DNA of 64,000 nucleotides from JBHHUI01 sp965248775. GTDB taxonomy: Bacteria; Chloroflexota; Anaerolineae; Anaerolineales; JBHHUI01. The stretch's first letter is position 1. Every line of letters begins with the position of its first letter. Both the position numbers and the translations under genes were made by a program. The notes beneath the pieces were generated by a model. It was given only the letters and a program-made list of their open reading frames with translations, had not been told where the DNA came from and ran no database searches. The stretch covers positions 5,518,001 to 5,582,000 of the forward strand of contig OZ252150.1 of NCBI GenBank assembly GCA_965248775.1, in the 5' to 3' direction. Shown here in pieces: positions 35,805-42,994 of the stretch.

Positions 35805-36785
35805 TTAATTCTTACCGCCGGCCTTCGCTTTACGAGCCCGGAGTTGTTGTTTGCGTTGACGCCGGCGTTTACCCTTGCTGGCTTTAGTTACACTTGTCTT
35901 TTTCGCTTTGGGCTCCTCGGCAGAAGATTGATTTTTTGCGGGTAACTTTTTGGCAGTGCGTGCCGTTCCGCTTGAAGCCGCCGCTGTGGCAGGAGCAAAA
36001 GTTGGGAATGGAATGCTGAAGAGTCCAAGGATATTAGTATCCTTCCACTCCAGCCGTTCACGGTTGAGAATGCCGAACTGAAGTATCGTAACGATATTAG
36101 CGGTGATAAAGTAAATGGATAAACCCGAGGCAAACTGAAGCGCGAAGAAACCGAACATGAGCGGCATCATGGTCATCATCGAGCGTTGCATCTGTGCTGC
36201 TTGATCTTGACCAGCCCCTGTTGTCGGGGGAGTCATCATCTTCTGCTGCAGGATCGTGGTAAGCACGACGAATATCGGCAAGATCGGGATTCCCCACGGC
36301 AGGAAATCCAGATACAGCCGGTCCGGCTGGCTCAGATCCATCCAGAACAATTGGGCCTGAACCGGAATCAGGTTAGCCAGGTCCGGGAACCAATTGGGGT
36401 ATATGGCATTGTGCAAATCCATCATCTGAAGCGGCGTAGCAGGAATACCGCGCAAGATTGACTGGTACATCCCGATCAAGACCGGGAATTGCACCAGGGT
36501 GGGCAGACAGCCTCCCAACATCGAAGCAGGGTTATAACCTATCTTTTGCAACTCCTTCTGCATCTTCTCTGGCTGTTTCTTGTACTTGTCCTGGATTTCC
36601 TTGATCTTGGGCTGCAGTTCCTGCATACGCGCTTGAGATTTTTGTTGCCGCAGTGTCAGCGGGATCATCAGGACCCGTACCCCCACTGTCAGCAGGATCA
36701 GCGCGAGGGTGAAATTATTGCCCACCCATGTGTAAATCAACAGCAGGGCGTTTGTAAACGGGAAGACTATGATAGTGTTGAACAT
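35805..36785 (-). CDS. yidC: membrane protein insertase YidC
   Basis: The 326-residue protein has a five-helix core. It contains RVLMIPLTLRQQKSQARMQELQPKIKEIQDKYK with the conserved Arg of the hydrophilic groove, NPASMLGGCLPTLVQFPVLIGMYQ, and a long Lys/Arg-rich tail (from about 275) that probably contacts ribosomes. It inserts and folds membrane proteins with or without SecYEG. It starts 8 bp after the propeller lipoprotein gene. Confidence 0.95.
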   Translation of the reverse strand: MFNTIIVFPFTNALLLIYTWVGNNFTLALILLTVGVRVLMIPLTLRQQKSQARMQELQPKIKEIQDKYKKQPEKMQKELQKIGYNPASMLGGCLPTLVQFPVLIGMYQSILRGIPATPLQMMDLHNAIYPNWFPDLANLIPVQAQLFWMDLSQPDRLYLDFLPWGIPILPIFVVLTTILQQKMMTPPTTGAGQDQAAQMQRSMMTMMPLMFGFFALQFASGLSIYFITANIVTILQFGILNRERLEWKDTNILGLFSIPFPTFAPATAAASSGTARTAKKLPAKNQSSAEEPKAKKTSVTKASKGKRRRQRKQQLRARKAKAGGKN

Positions 36786-36793
36786 TAAAATTG

Positions 36794-37879
36794 TTACCTG
36801 TCAGGGTCAAACTGCCACACCAATGCGCCAGTAGACTGATTATACGCGTAAACAAGGTGTGTGCCGTTGAGCGCGACGATGAGTACAAGATCATCCGCGA
36901 GTACAGGGTTGGAGAGCAAACGTTCACCTGTGTCAGGATCAATCTCCACTTGCCAGTTGAGTGCTCCATTGTCAGAGTTGATTGAATAGACGAAGCCTTC
37001 TTCGGAATTTACAAACACCGCTCCGTCTACGGATACAGCAGTGGCGCCGCGGATAGCGCTATCCAGGTTTACCGTCCAGATACCTCGCCCAGTCTCCGCT
37101 TCGACGGCGTAGACCGTTCCACTCAAGTCACCAAAATACAAGCGATCACCTTGGATGGTTGGGCTACTCCAAACCCAGCCGTTGGTCTGAGCCTTCCACC
37201 GCAACGAACCCGTCGCGGCGTCGACTGCATAGACGTTGTTGCTCAAGCTACCTACATATAAGGTACCAGCTTCTTGCGTTGGTATTGACGCCAGGGCACC
37301 CTCAAATTCCTGTTGCCAAACTTCAGTGCCAGTGGCAGGATCAAGCGCATAAAGAATGTGATCCATACTGGGCAAAAAGAGAAGATCATCATTACTGCTC
37401 GGTGGACCCCAGAGCGAATTGTCAGCCGTGAACTGCCATGCTTCCACACCGTTCTCCAGGTTGAGAGCGAATAAAGTTTCGCCGGATACAAGATATGTGA
37501 AACCGTGGGCGCTGCTGGTAGCAGACGGGGCTGTCGTTGTCTGCACAGGCTCGCCATCGAATTCCCACTGTAATGCACCTTGCTGGTCGAGAGCAAAAGC
37601 AAGTTGATTGAAGGAACTCACCACAACGAGATTGTCAGTGAGAGTAGGTTCGGCATAAAACTGTGTCGCAACATTATTGGCCTCCCGCGGAAATTGCCAG
37701 CGGGATGTACCATTTTGAATATTAATGGCATGTACATTAGCATTATTTGCTATGTACAGGGTATTCCCTTCGACAGACATATTCGGCCATGAAGTCGCTA
37801 AAACCTGACCACCACACGCGCTTACGAAAAGCGCGCCAATCAGCAGAAGGCCGGCGCGAAAAAAAGTACTGGATTGCAA
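36794..37879 (-). CDS. PQQ-type beta-propeller lipoprotein, BamB-like
   Basis: A 361-residue protein with lipobox VSAC (Cys22) and repeated blades such as YALDPATGTEVWQQEF, YAVDAATGSLRWKA and YSINSDNGALNWQVE. BamB helps assemble outer-membrane proteins in diderms; in this monoderm-like context it more likely assists folding or export outside the membrane, together with YidC. Its position between yidD and yidC is unusual. Confidence 0.85.
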   Translation of the reverse strand: MQSSTFFRAGLLLIGALFVSACGGQVLATSWPNMSVEGNTLYIANNANVHAINIQNGTSRWQFPREANNVATQFYAEPTLTDNLVVVSSFNQLAFALDQQGALQWEFDGEPVQTTTAPSATSSAHGFTYLVSGETLFALNLENGVEAWQFTADNSLWGPPSSNDDLLFLPSMDHILYALDPATGTEVWQQEFEGALASIPTQEAGTLYVGSLSNNVYAVDAATGSLRWKAQTNGWVWSSPTIQGDRLYFGDLSGTVYAVEAETGRGIWTVNLDSAIRGATAVSVDGAVFVNSEEGFVYSINSDNGALNWQVEIDPDTGERLLSNPVLADDLVLIVALNGTHLVYAYNQSTGALVWQFDPDR

Positions 37880-37901
37880 GCGGTAATGCTCCTATCTAAT
37901 G

Positions 37902-38168
37902 TTAAATGATTTCTTGCTCATGACGTTTACGCTTGAGCAGTTGAAAAAACGAAAAGTGTTCCGGCACTGGATCCAATCCGCCTTTGGAAAATGGATGACA
38001 ACGCAGGATGCGCCAAGTAGTCAGTGCTATCCCTTTCACTATACCGTGCGCCTCAATGGCCTCGTAGCCATAGTGCGAGCAAGTTGGCTGGTAAACACAA
38101 CTTGGCGGTAAAACGGGTGAAATAAACCGCTGGTACCCACGAATCAAAACCAGGACAACATTCTTCAT
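37902..38168 (-). CDS. yidD: membrane protein insertion efficiency factor YidD
   Basis: The 88-residue protein has IRGYQRFISPVLPPSCVYQPTCSHYGYEAIEAHG and WRILRCHPFSKGGLDPVP, the full YidD hallmark with its cysteines. It overlaps the rnpA stop by 4 bp. Confidence 0.96.
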   Translation of the reverse strand: MKNVVLVLIRGYQRFISPVLPPSCVYQPTCSHYGYEAIEAHGIVKGIALTTWRILRCHPFSKGGLDPVPEHFSFFQLLKRKRHEQEII

Positions 38169-38500
38169 GCCTTCGGTTCCTGATTGAATTTAGCGCGCTC
38201 GAGCAATTCGTCGAGCGCCGCCTGAACTTGGTCCAACAGGACGCCTTTCATCTGCTTGCGAGCAATGAGCACCAAATCCCAACCCTCTTCGATTTCATCG
38301 TGTCGTCGCATCGCTTCTCGCAGCAGCCGTTTCGCCCGATTGCGCGCCACAGCGTTGCCGACTGATTTGCCGGCGATAAATCCGTAACGATTGTATGCTT
38401 GATCATTTTGAACGACATTCAGAACCAAAAGCGGGTGCGCCCATGCGCGTCCGACACGCCGCACCCGATCGAAATCTTTTTGGCCGCGAAGCCGATTCAT
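38165..38500 (-). CDS. rnpA: ribonuclease P protein component
   Basis: The 111-residue protein has the RNR motif region VGNAVARNRAKRLLREAMR and starts MNRLRGQKDFDRVRR, as is usual for RnpA. It is the protein cofactor of RNase P in tRNA 5' processing and lies 84 bp downstream of rpmH. Confidence 0.95.
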   Translation of the reverse strand: MNRLRGQKDFDRVRRVGRAWAHPLLVLNVVQNDQAYNRYGFIAGKSVGNAVARNRAKRLLREAMRRHDEIEEGWDLVLIARKQMKGVLLDQVQAALDELLERAKFNQEPKA

Positions 38501-38584
38501 TGTATTTGGTGATACGCTCGTTGTTCTTCAGCGGGCTTCTGCGCGCGAGTAAGAGGCCCCCCAGGCGGGCGCTGCTGCGCAGGA

Positions 38585-38800
38585 TCAGCGCTTACGCTTT
38601 GGTCTTGCGGAAGGCCCGCTTTTGGTGCCGTTCCAATCCTCGTGACGCTTGACGTGCGTACGTTGGGTGGCCAACACCGAGCGGCGCTTCAGGCGGCGGG
38701 CTTTTAAAACCTTGCGACCACCTGCCGTTTTCATTCGTTTTCGGAATCCGTGGACACGCGCGCGACGGCGAATCTTAGGCTGATACGTTCTCTTGGGCAT
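38585..38800 (-). CDS. rpmH: 50S ribosomal protein L34 with C-terminal extension
   Basis: The 71-residue product starts MPKRTYQPKIRRRARVHGFR and continues RMKTAGGRKVLKARRLKRR, a clear L34. The family usually ends near residue 45; here about 25 further residues follow (ending ARPKRKR). The stop precedes rnpA by 84 bp. Confidence 0.95.
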   Translation of the reverse strand: MPKRTYQPKIRRRARVHGFRKRMKTAGGRKVLKARRLKRRSVLATQRTHVKRHEDWNGTKSGPSARPKRKR

Positions 38801-38897
38801 GCTGTATCCTCACAAAAAACGACGGCTCGACGTGCATTGCGCTCCCAGCACGACGGCCGCGAATAATGGCAAATCCGGATGTCAATAACTTATCGAA

Positions 38898-38903
38898 ATT
38901 ATA
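38898..38903 (-). promoter_or_regulatory. -10 box for the rpmH operon (minus strand)
   Basis: TATAAT on the minus strand about 98 bp before rpmH. The -35 match is poor; a TTGACA (minus strand) also lies just downstream of it but lacks a good -10. Confidence 0.35.
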
Positions 38904-38925
38904 CCATGCAGAATAGCCTCACAGT

Positions 38926-38954
38926 TTGACTGCGTATCTTGAGCGGACTATACT
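38926..38954 (+). promoter_or_regulatory. strong promoter of the second parA, leaderless
   Basis: TTGACT (38926-38931), a 17-base spacer and TATACT (38949-38954). The ATG at 38962 falls about where transcription should begin, so the mRNA is probably leaderless, and no Shine-Dalgarno site is seen. Confidence 0.75.
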
Positions 38955-38961
38955 GCCCGCG

Positions 38962-39729
38962 ATGTTAACTGAGACGCGCATAATTGCAGTCGCGAACCAA
39001 AAAGGCGGCGTGGGCAAGACAACCACGGTGCTAAACCTGGGGGCCGCATTGGCAGAACTCGGCAAACATACCGTTCTAATGGATTTGGACCCACAGGCCG
39101 CGTTAACGGCTTCCTGCGGTTACGATCCATACAAATTGGGTCGCAACTGTTACTCGTTGCTGACAAATGAAAACGCTTCTTTCGTCGGTACTCTGCGTCC
39201 CGTGACCGAAAATCTGCGACTCGCGCCTGGCTCGATTGATCTCGCTTCGGCGGAGATCATGTTGAACGAATTTTCAGATCGAGCGTTTCGGCTGCGCAAT
39301 GCATTGGCACGCAATCGCATGCCTTTAGATTTTGTCCTGATCGACACACCACCGAGCCTGGGTGTGTTGACCGTCAATGCCCTCGCCGCAGCCCAGGAAT
39401 TGCTGATCCCTGTGCAATGCCAGTATCTTTCCCTGCGTGGTGTGCGGGCATTGCTCGAAACTGTATGGCTCGTGCATGAACATATGAATCCAGAGTTGGA
39501 TTTGCTGGGCGTGCTCGCAACGATGTATCGCGAAAACTCAACCCATTCGCAGGAAGTTGTTGCGGAACTACGCTCTGTTTTCAAAGATAAAGTCTTCGAG
39601 CCGATGATCGATGATACCGACAGTGTGGCGGAAGCGCCGGTCGCCATGAAATCAGTTTTGGCATATGATCCAAGTAGTTCGGCGGCGCAGGCGTATCGCC
39701 GCTTGGCGGAGGTGATCTGTAATGAGTGA
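38962..39729 (+). CDS. second ParA/Soj-like ATPase
   Basis: The 255-residue protein has the deviant Walker motif NQKGGVGKTTTVLN, MDLDPQAALTASCG and VLIDTPPSLGVLTVNAL. The start is set at 38962 by the promoter, and an upstream in-frame start at 38926 lies in the promoter itself. It is clearly diverged from the ParA at 33.4 kb and has no ParB beside it. Its 3' end overlaps by 8 bp a membrane protein gene that is its likely partner. Positioning of a protein complex rather than DNA is possible. Confidence 0.9.
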   Translation: MLTETRIIAVANQKGGVGKTTTVLNLGAALAELGKHTVLMDLDPQAALTASCGYDPYKLGRNCYSLLTNENASFVGTLRPVTENLRLAPGSIDLASAEIMLNEFSDRAFRLRNALARNRMPLDFVLIDTPPSLGVLTVNALAAAQELLIPVQCQYLSLRGVRALLETVWLVHEHMNPELDLLGVLATMYRENSTHSQEVVAELRSVFKDKVFEPMIDDTDSVAEAPVAMKSVLAYDPSSSAAQAYRRLAEVICNE

Positions 39730-41137
39730 TGATCCGAAAGTTACGGGGCGCGGGAAGGAAATTATCCTCCCGCCGCGGGGCGACCCTTTCAAAAAGGACC
39801 TTGCCTACGACGAAATCCGCATCCCCGATCCAGATCGGTTGGATGAGATCGTGATGGAAGAGCCAACAGACGATCCGCGTGATCTTGACCCGGAAGAGTT
39901 GGTTGCCATGTTCCCGAGTACGGCCGAGGAAAGGAACAAGCTGCCAGTCGAGGAAACAGCCGGTCCCCAGAAGGCGCATCTTCCCCTGGATTCGGCTGAG
40001 GCCACAGTTGCCGATACTGATCTCTCTCCGGAAGATGTTGCTGCCATGTTCCCGAGCTCTCCCGAGGAACGTAATATGATTCCCGGGGATGAAAGTGGCT
40101 CGTTAGATCCCGAAGTGCTGGCAATCCTAGACGAGATGAAGGCCGGCTCGGGTGCCGTGGAAGCGATGGCGGAGGGCGAATTACCTGAGCCACCCTTTGA
40201 TGCGCTGAACCCTTTCGCTGATGGCTTTGCCCTGGGAGAGTCGGAGGCGGCAACTACAGAAATCTCCGATCCGCCCGTCGGCGGGGGTATTTCTTCACTG
40301 GCCGCTGATGTCGTCGTAGATGCAGAAGTCTCTGAAATTGAGATCGAGCCACCGGGTGTCGGTGCAGGAAGGCCGCTTGATCATTACGACCCGCTTGTGA
40401 CCGACCAAATCATGGAGGTCGAAGAGATCGACGATATGTTGCGCCTGCTCGTGACGAATGAACAAATCACAGCACTCTGGCACAAAATCGAGCAGCTCGA
40501 AAACAAAATTATCGCCAATCAGGCCATTAGCAGCGATAGTATGCAAGCCAATATCAAGCGTTTGAAGATAGCGCGCAACAATTTGCTGGGTGGTCGCAAA
40601 TACTATGAAGACGCCGAGCGTTTGGTTGCCGAAGTGGAATTCGATAGCGCCTTCTCAAGGCGCGTACGCAAGTGGTCTTATACCTGGGGCAGTCTGATCT
40701 TGATTTATCTTCTGTTGTGGTTGTTTGGCCTAGTCGCGGCAACTATTCAGATCTCACGGGGAAATGTAGCCAACCTCGTGCCCCCGGTGCCGGGCCTGGA
40801 CCCAAACATCTTTCTTACCGCGCTCGTTGCCGGCGTACTTGGCGGCGTGACCGGCGCAATGCGCAGCCTGTGGGTGCACGTGGCGCAAAAACAGGACTTC
40901 GATCCGCAGCACGGCATGTGGTATTTCTTGAACCCGCTAATGGGTCTGGTCCTTGCGGTACTCGTCTACTGGATATTTTTTGCTGGCATTCTGAGCGCGG
41001 TAGGAGAGCCCTCGGGCACTGGCATCTTCATCTTGTATGTTCTGAGCTGGTTGTCCGGTTTTCAGCAAAACGTCGCGCTTCAATTGGTTAAGCGCGCTCT
41101 CAATTTCATTCTTGGTGGGCCAAAATCTGACAAGTAA
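39722..41137 (+). CDS. membrane protein partner of the second ParA, unknown family
   Basis: The 471-residue protein has a long acidic N-terminal region and a helical segment (about 240-305, with a coiled coil in MLRLLVTNEQITALWHKIEQLE). Four membrane helices follow (about 320-460). Two copies of a short motif occur in the acidic part: DPEELVAMFPSTAEERNKLP and SPEDVAAMFPSSPEERNMIP. The gene overlaps the ParA gene by 8 bp. I recognise no family. The repeats could be docking sites for ParA, which is inference. Confidence 0.75.
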   Translation: MSDDPKVTGRGKEIILPPRGDPFKKDLAYDEIRIPDPDRLDEIVMEEPTDDPRDLDPEELVAMFPSTAEERNKLPVEETAGPQKAHLPLDSAEATVADTDLSPEDVAAMFPSSPEERNMIPGDESGSLDPEVLAILDEMKAGSGAVEAMAEGELPEPPFDALNPFADGFALGESEAATTEISDPPVGGGISSLAADVVVDAEVSEIEIEPPGVGAGRPLDHYDPLVTDQIMEVEEIDDMLRLLVTNEQITALWHKIEQLENKIIANQAISSDSMQANIKRLKIARNNLLGGRKYYEDAERLVAEVEFDSAFSRRVRKWSYTWGSLILIYLLLWLFGLVAATIQISRGNVANLVPPVPGLDPNIFLTALVAGVLGGVTGAMRSLWVHVAQKQDFDPQHGMWYFLNPLMGLVLAVLVYWIFFAGILSAVGEPSGTGIFILYVLSWLSGFQQNVALQLVKRALNFILGGPKSDK

Positions 41138-41139
41138 AT

Positions 41140-41203
41140 AGAAGCTTCGCTTTTGGGCCCTTGAGTTTCCACTTCGCGTGTGTGATGGAAAAGCGAAGCT
41201 TCT
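41140..41203 (+). other. 15-bp inverted repeat with 34-base loop
   Basis: AGAAGCTTCGCTTTT (41140-41154) pairs perfectly with 41189-41203. It begins two bases after the membrane protein stop and precedes a terminator, so the transcript end would be strongly structured. Confidence 0.6.
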
Positions 41204-41216
41204 AGCTGATCAAAGG

Positions 41217-41245
41217 AAAGCCTCCGGCATCCGCTGGAGGCTTTT
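41217..41245 (+). terminator. intrinsic terminator of the second parA operon
   Basis: AAAGCCTCC (41217-41225) pairs with GGAGGCTTT (41236-41244), followed by further T bases. Confidence 0.85.
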
Positions 41246-41295
41246 TGGTTTAAGTAGCGCTCATTGCCCGGCTTGCCGATAGCTGTAAAACCAGT

Positions 41296-42069
41296 TTATT
41301 CAGCTTCGGCAGCGACCTCGCTCGCGACTTCGGGAATGTAGGCTTCGCGCAGTTGTACTGGCTTCTGGCGGGTTTTCCGCAATTGCAAATTGAGAAGTTC
41401 GACAAAAACCGAGAAAGCCATCGCGAAGTAAACGTAGCCTTTGGGAATATGCTGATGTAGACCCTCAACGATGAGGGTGAAGCCGATAAGGAGCAGAAAC
41501 GAAAGTGCCAGCATCTTGATTGTTGGATGGCGCTCTACAAAGTTGCCGAGCGGGTCGGCAGAAAAAATCATCACAACTGCAGCAATCAATACTGCTGCAA
41601 TCATGATCGACAGTTGATCCACCATGCCCACAGCAGTAATCACCGAATCTAATGAAAACACAACATCTAACAACAAAATCTGGAAGAGAACGTTGGAAAA
41701 TGACGGACTGACACGCGTTGAGGCATGGCCTTCTTCGCCCTCCAGTTTTTGATGAATTTCATGGGTGGCTTTACCGAGCAGGAATAGACCGCCGAAGATG
41801 AGAATGGTGTCGCGACCGGAGATCTCAAATCCAAAGACTTGGAACCATGGCTCAGTGAGATTGATGATCCAGGAGAGCGAGAGAAGCAGCAAAATACGAG
41901 AAACGACTGCCAGTCCAATACCGGTGCGCCTTGCTCTGCTTTGTTGATTCGCGGGCAGCTTTCCGGCGAGAATAGAAATGAAGATCACGTTGTCTACACC
42001 CAGGACGAGTTCGAGAGCAACCAGAGTGAAGAAGGCAATCCAGGTTTGCGGATCAGTTAGCCAGTCCAT
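41296..42069 (-). CDS. TerC-family integral membrane protein
   Basis: The 257-residue protein has seven to eight membrane segments and the acidic motifs LELVLGVDNVIFISIL and DVVFSLDSVITAVG typical of TerC/YkoY/MeeY proteins. Relatives export manganese during metalation of secreted proteins or contribute to tellurite resistance. It lies 33 bp after the YbaK gene on the same strand. Confidence 0.9.
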   Translation of the reverse strand: MDWLTDPQTWIAFFTLVALELVLGVDNVIFISILAGKLPANQQSRARRTGIGLAVVSRILLLLSLSWIINLTEPWFQVFGFEISGRDTILIFGGLFLLGKATHEIHQKLEGEEGHASTRVSPSFSNVLFQILLLDVVFSLDSVITAVGMVDQLSIMIAAVLIAAVVMIFSADPLGNFVERHPTIKMLALSFLLLIGFTLIVEGLHQHIPKGYVYFAMAFSVFVELLNLQLRKTRQKPVQLREAYIPEVASEVAAEAE

Positions 42070-42102
42070 TAGCTCTCCAAGTACAGTAAAACGGTCAGGA
42101 AA

Positions 42103-42594
42103 TCAATTGCCTGACTTCGGCTCAGTGAAGTCAAACACTTCAGCCTCGGTAATGCGGACAAGGTCGTCCACTTTAATCCGCAAGGTATGGTTGGGGACGC
42201 CACAGCCGCCGTAACCATCGCCAGTCTGCAACAGCCTCTCGTCGACAATAGTGTCGATGTCCGGCTGGATCAGCGAAACAAAACCGACTTCTGCGCCGGT
42301 CTCTTCTAAAACTGTTTGCGGATTTACCATGGAGACGTCACGTAGCCCAAGCTGTTTCTTGATCTTCTTATATGACATACGCGTTGCGCCGCTGATGATG
42401 GCAGCAATGAGCCCACGCTTTGTCCGCAGGATAAATGTCGGCGCCATCTCTGCCAGGGAGCCGACGCCGTGGGTTACGCCATCTTCCGCGGAATGGTAAG
42501 TTATGGCGTGCGGCAGAATTTCATAATCTGCACCGGCCGTGTCTAACGTGGCACGCAGCACATCCAATCGGCGGATTACTTCTTCTGAATCCAT
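42103..42594 (-). CDS. YbaK/EbsC-type aminoacyl-tRNA deacylase
   Basis: The 163-residue single domain has MAPTFILRTKRGLIAAIISGATRMSYKKIKKQLG, with the catalytic lysine region of the YbaK/ProX family, and GGCGVPNHTLRI near the end. Members hydrolyse mischarged tRNA such as Cys-tRNA(Pro). It lies 7 bp after the ABM-domain gene, probably in one operon. Confidence 0.87.
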   Translation of the reverse strand: MDSEEVIRRLDVLRATLDTAGADYEILPHAITYHSAEDGVTHGVGSLAEMAPTFILRTKRGLIAAIISGATRMSYKKIKKQLGLRDVSMVNPQTVLEETGAEVGFVSLIQPDIDTIVDERLLQTGDGYGGCGVPNHTLRIKVDDLVRITEAEVFDFTEPKSGN

Positions 42595-42601
42595 TCAACC
42601 C

Positions 42602-42907
42602 TCAACACTCGTATTCGAACGAGTAGCTGCGCAACGTCTCACTAACCGAGAGGTGGTATTCCGCATAGAATTTCTCGCGACCAAGCTGTTGTGCTATGCG
42701 ATGTTCGGGATGGTTTCGCCAGGCAGTTACATGCTCTTCAGTTTCAAACTCGATTACAGAAATCCGTTCGCTGTCATCAGCCGTGTAACTTTTGAAGGAA
42801 ATAAAGCCGGGCATTTCGCGTGCAAGTACGAGCATCTTCAACGCAGTCTCGTTATATTCGTCTAAAAATTCATCACGCAAACGCGACCGAAATGTGATTA
42901 CAACCAC
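42602..42907 (-). CDS. antibiotic biosynthesis monooxygenase (ABM) domain protein
   Basis: The 101-residue ferredoxin-like dimeric barrel has EMPGFISFKSYTADDSERISVIEFETEEHVTAWRNHPEH, typical of ABM proteins, including heme-degrading and quinol monooxygenases. The substrate is unknown. It is the first gene of a short operon with ybaK. Confidence 0.82.
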   Translation of the reverse strand: MVVITFRSRLRDEFLDEYNETALKMLVLAREMPGFISFKSYTADDSERISVIEFETEEHVTAWRNHPEHRIAQQLGREKFYAEYHLSVSETLRSYSFEYEC

Positions 42908-42994
42908 TGGAGACCTCTATCCTGAAGAAGGTAATATAAAACGGGCGTTGTAAAAGCGCCCGCATTATAATCTACAGATATTCTTTGCGACGGG

